A stretch of 64,000 nucleotides of DNA from Oceanospirillum sp048264105 (GTDB lineage: Bacteria > Pseudomonadota > Gammaproteobacteria > Pseudomonadales > Halomonadaceae). Of the stretch, positions 7,991-14,485 are shown piece after piece (position 1 is the first letter of the stretch; each line of letters begins with the position of its first letter). The stretch spans positions 124,001 through 188,000 of the forward strand of contig JBLXDJ010000005.1 of the NCBI GenBank assembly GCA_048264105.1, in the 5' to 3' direction. The position numbers and the translations under genes are program-made. The notes under the pieces are model-generated. The model searched no databases. It saw only the letters and a list, made by a program, of their open reading frames with translations, and was not told the DNA's origin.

Positions 7991-9289
7991 TCCCGATCTT
8001 TCCCTTATCTCCAGACCTCTCGTCATAACGTCTTCTATTTCCGTATCCGAGTACCCAAGGCACTTCGCTGCGTTTTCTCCTGTGAATCTATCCGACGATC
8101 ATTAGGAACACGTAACAGACGTGAAGCTGTGCGTCGCTGTGGGCTTTTACTTGAGCAGGTAGAGTCATTGTTTACCTCCGCAGCGGAAGGGCTTAGCGTC
8201 GACCTGTCGCGCCTCTCATGGCAGACCTCACAGCAGCATGATGCTGTCGTGATCAACCCTGCGCCCGTCCCTGTTCAGCCTGTCAGTATCAGTCCTATGC
8301 TATCCGATGTTCTGAAGGAGTACCGGAAGTCTCAGGAGCTTGACGGGGTGAGCGAAAAGACACTGAACGACAAGGCTTCAGTGGTCGACCTTCTTATTCG
8401 TATCGTTGGTGATCTTCCTATTGATCAATACCAGCGCCAGCAAGCCCAGAAGTTCAAAGACACAGCGCTTCGTCTGCCTCCGCGTCTCAACCAGTTACCT
8501 GACGCTCCCCTTGAGGAGCTGATAGAGAAGGCTGAGCGAACCATTACGCCGACGACCTTCAATAATTATCTGAAACAGCTTACCTCTGTCTTTGCCTACG
8601 CGATGCGTGAAGGTCTCTGTGAAAAGAATCCCTTTGATGGGCTGAGGGTTAAACAGAAGGTTAAGGTCAGCGAGTTACGCAACAGATTCGATACTGACGA
8701 TCTGAGACGACTATTCAACTCAAATGAGCTGGGGAGTGAGCGGGAGACTAAACCTTATCGCTACTGGTTGCCCTTACTGGGGCTGTACACTGGAGCACGA
8801 CTCAATGAACTCTGTCAGCTGTACCTTGATGATGTTGTCACTGTCGATGGTATCGACTGCATTCATATCAGAGCACTTAGGGCTGACCAGAAGCTGAAGA
8901 ACGTCACCTCTGAGCGCATTATTCCTATTCACTCCAAGCTGATAGAGCTGGGCTTCCTTGAGTATGTCCTTAAACAGCAAACGGAAGGGCAGGAGCGTCT
9001 GTTCTCTGAGCTAGGGCTTCATGCTAATCATGGGTACGCCTCTGCTGTGTCTAAGTGGTTTGCGCGTGTAAGGGATAAACTGGGCTTTAAGGGAGGCGAA
9101 GACCGCAAGGACTTTCACAGTTTCAGGCATACCGTAGCAGACCACCTGAAGCAGCTGGGTGTATCTGAGAGCCTGATCGGTGGGGTACTCGGACACCAGA
9201 CTGGAGGGATAACGCTAGGTCGCTACGGGAAAGACTTCAGGGCAGAGAGCCTGAAGCCTGTCATCGAGATGCTGGAGTTTCAACTATGA
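7967..9289 (+). CDS. Tyrosine recombinase (element integrase)
   Basis: Site-specific integrase of 440 aa that should insert and excise the element at ffs. The catalytic set is complete: Arg278 (GLYTGARLNEL), His384 and Arg387 (HSFRH), His410 (GVLGHQTGG) and nucleophile Tyr420 (LGRYG). The N-terminal ~100 residues include an arm-binding-like segment, and residues 110-225 a core-binding SAM-like domain. The GTG start has no clear ribosome site; a second in-frame GTG at 7979 is possible. It begins 56 bp from attL, the usual place for an element integrase, and runs towards the convergent reverse transcriptase gene. Confidence 0.93.
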   Translation: MRHKVEHKSRSFPYLQTSRHNVFYFRIRVPKALRCVFSCESIRRSLGTRNRREAVRRCGLLLEQVESLFTSAAEGLSVDLSRLSWQTSQQHDAVVINPAPVPVQPVSISPMLSDVLKEYRKSQELDGVSEKTLNDKASVVDLLIRIVGDLPIDQYQRQQAQKFKDTALRLPPRLNQLPDAPLEELIEKAERTITPTTFNNYLKQLTSVFAYAMREGLCEKNPFDGLRVKQKVKVSELRNRFDTDDLRRLFNSNELGSERETKPYRYWLPLLGLYTGARLNELCQLYLDDVVTVDGIDCIHIRALRADQKLKNVTSERIIPIHSKLIELGFLEYVLKQQTEGQERLFSELGLHANHGYASAVSKWFARVRDKLGFKGGEDRKDFHSFRHTVADHLKQLGVSESLIGGVLGHQTGGITLGRYGKDFRAESLKPVIEMLEFQL

Positions 9290-9354
9290 AAAATGACCAA
9301 AAATCTGTCTGGGTTTTAGAGTTGGTCGGACTGGGATTTTCCCCCGTAGCCCCT

Positions 9355-10371
9355 TCAATTCGTGAGTAGAGGGGAGGCAAGGTCTTTTCTGATAGGCTCA
9401 AATGCTTTGTCTAATTCCCTAAGAAGTTTCTGTGCCGCGTTCTTATTGAAGGACTTGTAATGGTTTATTTGCCCCTTGAGGCTGTCATACCGTGTCTTGA
9501 GTTCGTTTTTAGGTTGTTGCCGAGACTCAATAGACACCTTTAGCTGATGGACAGCAGCTCTTAGATTGTCTTTGGTCGACTTGGATGCACATACTTTATT
9601 TGAGTTAACTGTTCTTCTATGGACTTCTTGGCGGCTTCCTTTATCCATAACCTTAGTTTTTTTCTTCTTGACCTTCAGTCCGCGTGATTTAAATACTTTT
9701 TGTGCGGTTTGGATTGCTGTGCTCTTTTCTGTCTTTGTCAGTCTGCGCTGATGCGAAATGCAGATGTCATCGACATACCTTGAGTAGGTGTAGCCTTTGC
9801 CCATAAAGTCTTTTGCAATGAGAGGCTCTACGTCCCAAAAGATAAGGTTGGCTATGTAGGATGAGGTTGGACTCCCTTGAGCGAGCCCATCACCATAGCA
9901 GCACAAAGCCGTTAGTATGTCGGAAACCTGCTCATTGAATTTAAAAAAGTCTACCCAAAGGCTGCGGACAAATGTTCTTGGTATGCTTGGGAAGAAATTG
10001 CTAGCGTCGATTGTGATTACAGTACCTTTATTAGTATGAAGGGCTGCATTGTCTTTGTACGAGCAGTTGGGAAGAGAGCCTTTGAGGTAGAAGGGGTATT
10101 CGCAACGCTTAAAGATCTTTTGGTTAATTCTCTTGAGGATGGTTTTTAGCGGTTCGCGAATACTATAAATTTCGCGGATTGAACCGTCAGCTTTGACTTT
10201 CTCCTGTTGTAAGTGATAGTAGCTGGCTGAATTAATCGCGATGTGGACAAGTTGCTCTTTTGTCAGCCCAAGCAGGCCTGCTAGTGACTCAACGCTGGAA
10301 AGACGACTACCCGAAAATTTTGGAGCTAGGAGCTGGAGTGGCCGACTGCTCGATAAGTGATCTTGCGACAT
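9355..10371 (-). CDS. Retron-like reverse transcriptase
   Basis: RNA-directed DNA polymerase of 338 aa. Palm motifs are clear: TIDASNFFPSI (motif A, Asp122), AQGSPTSSYIANL (165-175) and the catalytic YVDD (199-202), then GLKVKKKKTKV. NAALH at 108-112 fits the NAxxH motif described for retron enzymes. The expected VTG element is replaced by VHRR near residue 250, so it is a divergent retron RT if it is one. There is no maturase or endonuclease domain. AAGGGA precedes the ATG. The start overlaps the HTH gene by 65 bp, so the two are coupled. Retron RTs make small satellite DNA joined to RNA and commonly serve phage defence; that role is inferred. Confidence 0.85.
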   Translation of the reverse strand: MSQDHLSSSRPLQLLAPKFSGSRLSSVESLAGLLGLTKEQLVHIAINSASYYHLQQEKVKADGSIREIYSIREPLKTILKRINQKIFKRCEYPFYLKGSLPNCSYKDNAALHTNKGTVITIDASNFFPSIPRTFVRSLWVDFFKFNEQVSDILTALCCYGDGLAQGSPTSSYIANLIFWDVEPLIAKDFMGKGYTYSRYVDDICISHQRRLTKTEKSTAIQTAQKVFKSRGLKVKKKKTKVMDKGSRQEVHRRTVNSNKVCASKSTKDNLRAAVHQLKVSIESRQQPKNELKTRYDSLKGQINHYKSFNKNAAQKLLRELDKAFEPIRKDLASPLLTN

Positions 10372-10621
10372 CTTTGAGTCCCTTCTTTAAATCATCTGAA
10401 ACACTCGTTAACTCAGAGTCATCGCTGGCTAGAAATACAAGAATGCTTGAGGGAATCCCAAGGGATCGAGAGATTTTGTCAATAGTCGCCAAGCTAGGCT
10501 CACGTTGTCCATTGATAATCTGAGAAAGGTAGGGCACAGAAAGCCCTGATTCTGATGCTAAGGTGCTCTTAGTAACACCTTTGAGCTTACGACACTCTTC
10601 TATGGCTAAACCAAGATTCAT
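10307..10621 (-). CDS. XRE-family helix-turn-helix protein of the retron operon
   Basis: 104-aa DNA-binding protein. The helix-turn-helix is in the first 60 residues (TKSTLASESGLSVPYLSQIINGQREPSLATIDKI, described here in pieces: turn at SGLS, recognition helix VPYLSQIING). The C-terminal third is Ser-rich and probably flexible. GGAGAC sits upstream of the ATG. It overlaps the RT gene and follows the 79-aa gene by 77 bp. Small HTH proteins accompany RTs in some described retron classes, where they may be repressors or effectors. A 17-bp palindrome at 11203 ahead of the operon is a candidate operator. Confidence 0.82.
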   Translation of the reverse strand: MNLGLAIEECRKLKGVTKSTLASESGLSVPYLSQIINGQREPSLATIDKISRSLGIPSSILVFLASDDSELTSVSDDLKKGLKDVARSLIEQSATPAPSSKIFG

Positions 10622-10698
10622 AATTATGTCTCCAAAGAAGAATTAGGTCTGGGGCACTCCGCTCATTAGCAGTCGAATCACTACGTTCATCCCCGCAA

Positions 10699-10938
10699 TT
10701 ACAGACCAAGAAAGTCTCTAATCTCAGGAAAATAACGTACGAGCGCCCCTAATACTTTAAGGGCTTGTCCGATCAAAGATTGCCTCTTGGCTTCTGAAAG
10801 CTCGCTTTCGTGTGCTTTTTCAAGCTCCTCAAGTAGGGCGTTCAGCTTTTCACGGTCTTCGATGCTACATTCCAACTTCCCATCAAGTTCTTTCTTCAAG
10901 CACATTAAAAGTGCTTTGGTTTGACTTAAATTAGTCAT
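10699..10938 (-). CDS. 79-aa helical protein, first gene of the retron-like operon
   Basis: I do not recognise this protein. It is charged and predicted helical: residues 10-55 are Lys/Glu-rich and coiled-coil-like (REKLNALLEELEKAHESELS), and the C-terminus is an amphipathic, hydrophobic helix (ALKVLGALVRYF). GGAG lies nine bases before the ATG, so it is likely expressed. It lies between the structured leader and the HTH gene, in the slot where retrons often carry their effector or antitoxin partner. It could equally be a plain accessory protein. Confidence 0.6.
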   Translation of the reverse strand: MTNLSQTKALLMCLKKELDGKLECSIEDREKLNALLEELEKAHESELSEAKRQSLIGQALKVLGALVRYFPEIRDFLGL

Positions 10939-10939
10939 T

Positions 10940-11160
10940 TTGCCGTCTCCGGTGGTTGCGACGCGAAATTACGTCTGCCCCGTTTCCGTAACACCAAGTC
11001 GCTATGCCAGATAGCGGCATAGAAAATGAGGGAAGTTGGAATCCCAGACCTTATCTTCGAGCTCTTTTGGAGCTCTACTGCCCCGATTTTCCTGACAGCG
11101 AATCGACGTACCGCCGCGAGAAAACGTGTGGGGGGAAAGGTTAGACTCACGTATGAGCCG
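10940..11160 (-). ncRNA. Candidate retron msr-msd region or structured leader
   Basis: About 220 bases without a convincing gene lie between a likely minus-strand promoter and the 79-aa gene. The transcript would hold several hairpins: GAGCTC pairs at 11058-11075, CTATGCC/GGCATAG at 11002-11022, and GACG/CGTC near 10960-10975. There is also a near direct repeat, GGAAAATCGGGGCAG and GGAAACGGGGCAG. The size fits a retron non-coding RNA. I could not find a convincing long a1/a2 pairing (the best was TACGTC with GACGTA), so this is a candidate only. Confidence 0.35.
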
Positions 11161-11164
11161 AAAC

Positions 11165-11192
11165 TTAGTATCTCTAGACAAAGCAAAAACAA
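11165..11192 (-). promoter_or_regulatory. Candidate promoter of the retron-like operon
   Basis: On the minus strand a -35-like TTGTTT (11192-11187) and a -10-like TACTAA (11170-11165) are 16 bp apart. They would start a transcript near 11158, just before the structured leader. Confidence 0.35.
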
Positions 11193-11202
11193 AGAACCTG
11201 AT

Positions 11203-11219
11203 TCAGGTGAATCACCTGA
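11203..11219. promoter_or_regulatory. 17-bp palindrome, candidate operator
   Basis: TCAGGTGA-A-TCACCTGA is a perfect inverted repeat placed directly upstream of the candidate minus-strand promoter. It is a plausible binding site for the HTH protein of the operon. Another perfect palindrome, TTTAGCTC-A-GAGCTAAA, lies at 11266-11282. Confidence 0.45.
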
Positions 11220-11292
11220 TCGTTAGACATTAGTCTACACCATGTTTAGCTTTACGCAACTATTGTTTAGCTCAGAGCTAAATAATGTATTG

Positions 11293-11390
11293 GTGTCCAG
11301 CTGAGTAAACTTGTTGGACACACTTTGCCAGCCCTCTGGAACCTGCATTGCACCGTGTCAAGGTAAGTCATATTTGAATTTGTTGACACG
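11293..11390. promoter_or_regulatory. res-like inverted repeats upstream of the serine recombinase
   Basis: Two spaced inverted repeats are seen: GTGTCCA/TGGACAC (11293-11299, 11315-11321) and CGTGTCAA/TTGACACG (11353-11360, 11383-11390). A further TTGACACAA half-site follows at about 11416. Serine resolvases bind such paired half-sites next to their own gene. The second repeat overlaps the -35 box, which would allow autoregulation. Confidence 0.4.
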
Positions 11391-11411
11391 ATGTAACGGT
11401 GAGCCTAGTAT
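11383..11411 (+). promoter_or_regulatory. Promoter of the serine recombinase gene
   Basis: A consensus -35 TTGACA (11383-11388), a 17-bp spacer and -10 TAGTAT (11406-11411) lie 40 bp upstream of the ATG at 11451. Confidence 0.7.
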
Positions 11412-11450
11412 TTATTTGACACAAGCGTGCAGATATAGGGAGCCGACCAC

Positions 11451-12017
11451 ATGACCGGGCAGAACATCGCTTACATTCGCGTATCCTCAGTTGACCAGAA
11501 CACAGACCGTCAGCTTGCAGGCGTTGCAGTAGATGAGACATTCACTGATAAGGTCAGTGGTAAGGACACGAACAGACCGGGGCTGACTAAGTGTCTGCGT
11601 CATGTTCGCAAAGGGGATACGCTGCACGTACATAGCATTGATCGCCTTGCCCGGAACATGCGTGACCTCCTGTCGCTGGTCGATGCTTTGACCGGGCGGG
11701 GCGTCACCTTACAGTTCCACAAGGAGAAGCTGACCTTCACCGGGGATGATAATCCGTTCCAGAAGCTACAGCTTCAGATGATGGGCGCATTCGCTGAGTT
11801 TGAGCGGTCGATGATTAACGAGCGCCAGCGTGAAGGTATAGCCGCAGCGAAGGCAAAGGGTAAGCAGATCGGAGCTAAGCGTAAACTGAGTGCGGAACAG
11901 GTGGCAGAGATACGCGATAAGCTGGCGTCAGGGGCAAATAAGAAAGCACTAGCCCAAGAGTACGGGGTAAGCAGACAAACGCTTTATACGGCTCTGAAAG
12001 GGCATTCAAAGGCGTAG
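11451..12017 (+). CDS. Serine recombinase (resolvase/invertase family)
   Basis: 188-aa DNA resolvase or invertase. The N-terminus YIRVSS carries the nucleophilic Ser12, and the catalytic Arg cluster is in HSIDRLARNMRDL. The long E-helix region around FAEFERSMINERQREGIAAAKAKG is typical, and the C-terminal helix-turn-helix is AQEYGVSRQTLYTALK. It is full length for the family. A strong promoter and res-like repeats lie just upstream. In this element it might resolve multimers or invert a segment; no invertible segment was recognised. It is divergent from the retron-like operon. Confidence 0.92.
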   Translation: MTGQNIAYIRVSSVDQNTDRQLAGVAVDETFTDKVSGKDTNRPGLTKCLRHVRKGDTLHVHSIDRLARNMRDLLSLVDALTGRGVTLQFHKEKLTFTGDDNPFQKLQLQMMGAFAEFERSMINERQREGIAAAKAKGKQIGAKRKLSAEQVAEIRDKLASGANKKALAQEYGVSRQTLYTALKGHSKA

Positions 12018-12165
12018 ATTTTAATGACCACTCCTTAGGAGGGAGGATTAGCAGGTGCTTATATCTGTTTCTGCTCCTGTTGTTTTCACTGCGTTGAACT
12101 GAGGACTGGATTACTTCGTCAAAACGGAATAGTGCCGAGAATCTAGAAGACGCTGACACCTCGTC

Positions 12166-12211
12166 TCTGAAGGCGTGGGAGTTCACTCAGCTCCTCCTTA
12201 GCTTCACCGCC
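12166..12211. repeat. 46-bp direct repeat, copy 1
   Basis: Starts TCTGAAGGCGTGGGAG and ends TTCACCGCC; identical to 12309-12354. Flanking bases are partly repeated too (CAAAACGGAATAGTGCCG here, CAAAAACGGCACAGTACCG before copy 2), so the true unit is about 143-145 bp. Within it GGAG and CTCC can pair around TTCACTCAG. Confidence 0.85.
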
Positions 12212-12308
12212 TTCTGTAACTGTCATTCACCTCCGCTGCTGTTCAAAAACGGCACAGTACCGAAACTGGACAGGACGACGAGCGTCAAATTAAGCCGAGC
12301 GTCGCTAT

Positions 12309-12354
12309 TCTGAAGGCGTGGGAGTTCACTCAGCTCCTCCTTAGCTTCACCGCC
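12309..12354. repeat. 46-bp direct repeat, copy 2
   Basis: Perfect copy of 12166-12211, 143 bp downstream. The right flank differs, so the duplicated segment ends here. Confidence 0.85.
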
Positions 12355-12716
12355 CAAATATTTGAAGAGCATCTACGTCCTTTCGTCAATAACGCAAAGA
12401 ACCACGATAGCCCACTTCTAAGGAAAAACGAGCGCGGCGTTTACGACACGTCACTTCACTCCTGACGCTGATTAACGTAAACGCAACCCCGAGCGCAAAA
12501 GGGCATTAAGTCCTTCGCTCTGATTCACGACTCCTTAGGGACGTATGCCGGAAAGACTGGACGCTTATATGACGTCTTCCGTGAGTCATTACCATTTAAT
12601 GATAATTAGCCTAGCCGGAGCCTACAGTTTGACTGTGCTTCTTCCCTTTAACTCATTGGTTCTTGTCTATACAGGATAATTACTATCCCAATGCCTGAAC
12701 TTAACGCCCACGTAGT

Positions 12717-12734
12717 ATCCCTTCATTAAGGGAT
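12717..12734 (+). other. Hairpin ahead of the polymerase-like gene
   Basis: ATCCCTT and AAGGGAT pair around a CATT loop, ending 17 bp before the GTG start. It could affect translation of the downstream gene. Confidence 0.5.
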
Positions 12735-12750
12735 CAGTTAGAGAAGTCAA

Positions 12751-14109
12751 GTGTTAATGTACCCAATTCCTGAGACTCAGCATAACCACCGGTGGGCTAA
12801 GACCCTCATGCATAGCAAGCCGCAGAGCTTTAGCCTCATTGACGAATTGCAGACTTTCACCCCGATGTACCGTTATGGCCTCAATGGGGAGATTGTTGAG
12901 CAGATGTTCTGCACTTTGTTCACAGTTACAAACAGGAACCGTGCGGCTATGCGTCAAGCCTTGCAGTGCGCACTTTTATGTCTTGCTCAGTGTTCTACGC
13001 AGGATACGAGGTCTGTACGTTACGGCTTTATTCATAAGCGTACGACGAAGCGAGAGAAGGTCATTGCGCGGTACAGGGAGCGTTTATTCAATGATACGCA
13101 GCTGAATACCGTCTTAGATGAGTTGTCAGGACTAGGCTTTGTCCGATATGAGGAGGGCTTCAAAGGCGAAGGCATGCCTCAGGGGCTTAGTACGCTCTGG
13201 TTTGTTGAGCCGCCCTTTAGCGACTGGCTAGCAGAGCATGGAGAGGCGTTACAAGTTGTGACGCATGTTGAGCAGACCGAGCCGCTTGTGTTGAACAGTG
13301 ATGAGGAGGGCGCAAGGCTCAAAGACTACACCGACAACGACCAGACTATTGCTATGCGAGAGCGTGTAGTAGCTGCGAATACCCTGCGTAAAAAGCACCA
13401 GTGGACGTACATGCCGCTAGACAGGACATTACCTGCGTATGCTGGCTTACATCGAGGGAAGCGTAAGAAGACATACAGGCAGTTTGAGGAAGGCTCTGCT
13501 CATGCACTGATTACACCGGAGAGTCTTGTGTGTCGCCGGGTCTTCAAAGGTTGTTTTGAGTCGGGGGGAAGGTTTTACTGTGGCGCGCAGCGTCTTAACA
13601 AGGCAGAGCGTGCAACCATTCAGATTGACGGTGAAGCGACGGTGGAGCTTGATCTTAAGAGTTTACACGCAAGGCTGCTCTACAATCTTGATGGACTGGA
13701 AGCGCCTGAAGACTGCTACGAGGCAGCTACGCCAGAGCTACGAGCGAGAAACAAGATGATTAACATGTACTTGATCAACACTAAGGATAGAGCGACAGCA
13801 AAACGCGCGTTCATGGCTGACTACGGCGGCACAGGTGACGGTGCTAAAGCTGCATTCGATGAGTACATCGCACAGCATCCAAAGATCGCGCAGCACTTCT
13901 ACAAGTCAAGCTGGAAACGCTTGCAGTTCATAGACAGTCAGCTTGTAGATGCGGTCGTAGCTACTGCTGTGGCGAAGAAAGTACCGGTGCTGCCGGTTCA
14001 TGACAGCTTTATCGTCAGGACTAGAGACGCTATGTGGATATATGATGTGATCCGTACCTCATACCGAGAACTGACGGGGTTTGAGCCTGTGGTGGACTGG
14101 GACGATTGA
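12751..14109 (+). CDS. Compact family-A polymerase-like protein
   Basis: 452-aa protein whose C-terminal half shows the three motifs of the DNA polymerase I/T7 RNA polymerase superfamily. Motif A is VELDLKSLHARLLY (Asp301, Arg308). Motif B has the pattern R-x3-K-x6-Y-G (Arg347, Lys351, Tyr358, Gly359). Motif C is LPVHDSFIV (His417, Asp418). The A-to-B spacing (50) is close to E. coli Pol I (53), but B-to-C is much shorter (67 against 124), and there is no 5' or 3' exonuclease domain. A block GGRFYCGAQRLNKAER precedes motif A. The N-terminal 200 residues are unrecognised and Arg/Lys-rich in places. The start is GTG 12751, or ATG 12757. It is likely the element's replication enzyme; activity is inferred. 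Confidence 0.7.
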   Translation: MLMYPIPETQHNHRWAKTLMHSKPQSFSLIDELQTFTPMYRYGLNGEIVEQMFCTLFTVTNRNRAAMRQALQCALLCLAQCSTQDTRSVRYGFIHKRTTKREKVIARYRERLFNDTQLNTVLDELSGLGFVRYEEGFKGEGMPQGLSTLWFVEPPFSDWLAEHGEALQVVTHVEQTEPLVLNSDEEGARLKDYTDNDQTIAMRERVVAANTLRKKHQWTYMPLDRTLPAYAGLHRGKRKKTYRQFEEGSAHALITPESLVCRRVFKGCFESGGRFYCGAQRLNKAERATIQIDGEATVELDLKSLHARLLYNLDGLEAPEDCYEAATPELRARNKMINMYLINTKDRATAKRAFMADYGGTGDGAKAAFDEYIAQHPKIAQHFYKSSWKRLQFIDSQLVDAVVATAVAKKVPVLPVHDSFIVRTRDAMWIYDVIRTSYRELTGFEPVVDWDD

Positions 14110-14162
14110 TTGAGTTCAGGTATCACAATGAGCAGCTGAGAGAGTCGTACAGACAGCTTAAG

Positions 14163-14186
14163 GTGGGACACATAGTGAGACACACG
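14163..14186. repeat. Right pair of 12-bp repeats (candidate integrase arm sites)
   Basis: GTGGGACACATA and GTGAGACACACG in tandem match the pair at 7967-7990 (shared core GTGRRACACA). They lie about 100 bp inside the right attachment repeat. Confidence 0.5.
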
Positions 14187-14189
14187 GCC

Positions 14190-14219
14190 TTGCTTCTTGT
14201 CCTACCTTGCAGGTACAAT
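14190..14219 (+). promoter_or_regulatory. Candidate promoter reading into the right ffs fragment
   Basis: TTGCTT (14190-14195), an 18-bp spacer and TACAAT (14214-14219) would start transcription near 14226. The RNA would run through the partial ffs copy at attR. Confidence 0.45.
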
Positions 14220-14283
14220 GCCGCCCTCAATTTAGCGTCTTAAGTGTGTCAAACATCGCTGAAAGCCGCGCCGCATAGGGCTT

Positions 14284-14384
14284 CGCAACGATACCTCGTG
14301 AACCTGGTCAGGTCCGGAAGGAAGCAGCCACAGCGAGTGACTCGTGTGCCGGGGTGTGGCTGATGGGGCCATCTCCATTTCAGG
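14284..14384 (+). pseudogene. attR: 3' fragment of ffs (4.5S RNA)
   Basis: Perfect copy of 7811-7911, including the whole SRP loop core but lacking the first ~20 bases that form the basal stem of the RNA. It is the right junction of the element and, by analogy with tRNA-integrated islands, the original chromosomal 3' end of ffs. Upstream bases GCCGCGCC could pair (with two wobbles) with GGTGTGGC in the fragment, so a folded hybrid RNA is conceivable. Confidence 0.88.
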
Positions 14385-14395
14385 CCCCTGAAATG
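14376..14395. other. Palindrome spanning the right junction
   Basis: CATTTCAGG-CC-CCTGAAATG. The left arm is inside the 101-bp repeat and the right arm is chromosomal. It is probably part of the native ffs 3' processing or terminator structure that the insertion split; no T-run follows. Confidence 0.5.
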
Positions 14396-14485
14396 TCTGC
14401 TCCGTTTCCCCATATCTTCTATTTATACACAAGCATTCGTGATTGAGCGGGCTGTGGATATCTGTCTATTGATTGATTTTCCTAT

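Larger units (their letters stand above)
12018..12750. other. Repeat-rich non-coding region of the element
   Basis: No convincing gene in about 730 bp between the recombinase and polymerase-like genes. It contains a 46-bp perfect direct repeat inside a ~145-bp imperfect tandem repeat (12110-12354), small palindromes such as CTCCT-T-AGGAG near 12030, and a hairpin at 12717. Position and repeats suggest an origin of replication or a structured RNA; neither is shown. Confidence 0.5.
7811..14384. mobile_element. Integrated element in ffs carrying a retron-like operon and a family-A polymerase-like gene
   Basis: About 6.5 kb flanked by perfect 101-bp copies of the 3' part of ffs. The insert holds, left to right: tyrosine integrase, reverse transcriptase, HTH protein and 79-aa protein (these three on the minus strand), serine recombinase, a ~730-bp non-coding repeat region, and a polymerase-like gene. 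It has no recognisable capsid, tail, conjugation or restriction genes, so it is not a complete phage or ICE. It could be a satellite or a small integrative element relying on a helper. Gene order, att repeats and paired 12-bp repeats at both ends all point to site-specific integration. Confidence 0.9.

Noticed and set aside
9355..10371. Group II intron or diversity-generating retroelement
   Set aside because: The RT lacks maturase and endonuclease domains, no domain V-like intron RNA was seen nearby, and no template/variable repeat pair was found. The NAxxH motif favours a retron.
10935..11226. An 85-residue minus-strand frame and a 66-residue plus-strand frame in the retron leader
   Set aside because: Both are basic, low-information frames lying over hairpins, with no clear ribosome site. 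The ATGA overlap of the minus frame with the next gene is suggestive but not enough.
11875..12186. A 103-residue minus-strand frame behind the serine recombinase
   Set aside because: It overlaps the recombinase C-terminus and the repeat region, with no ribosome site or domain.
14284..14384. A second working 4.5S RNA gene
   Set aside because: It lacks the first ~20 bases that close the basal stem. It is listed as a fragment; a hybrid RNA is only possible.
7811..14384. Complete prophage or conjugative element
   Set aside because: No capsid, tail, portal, lysis, relaxase or mating-pair genes are visible in 6.5 kb.
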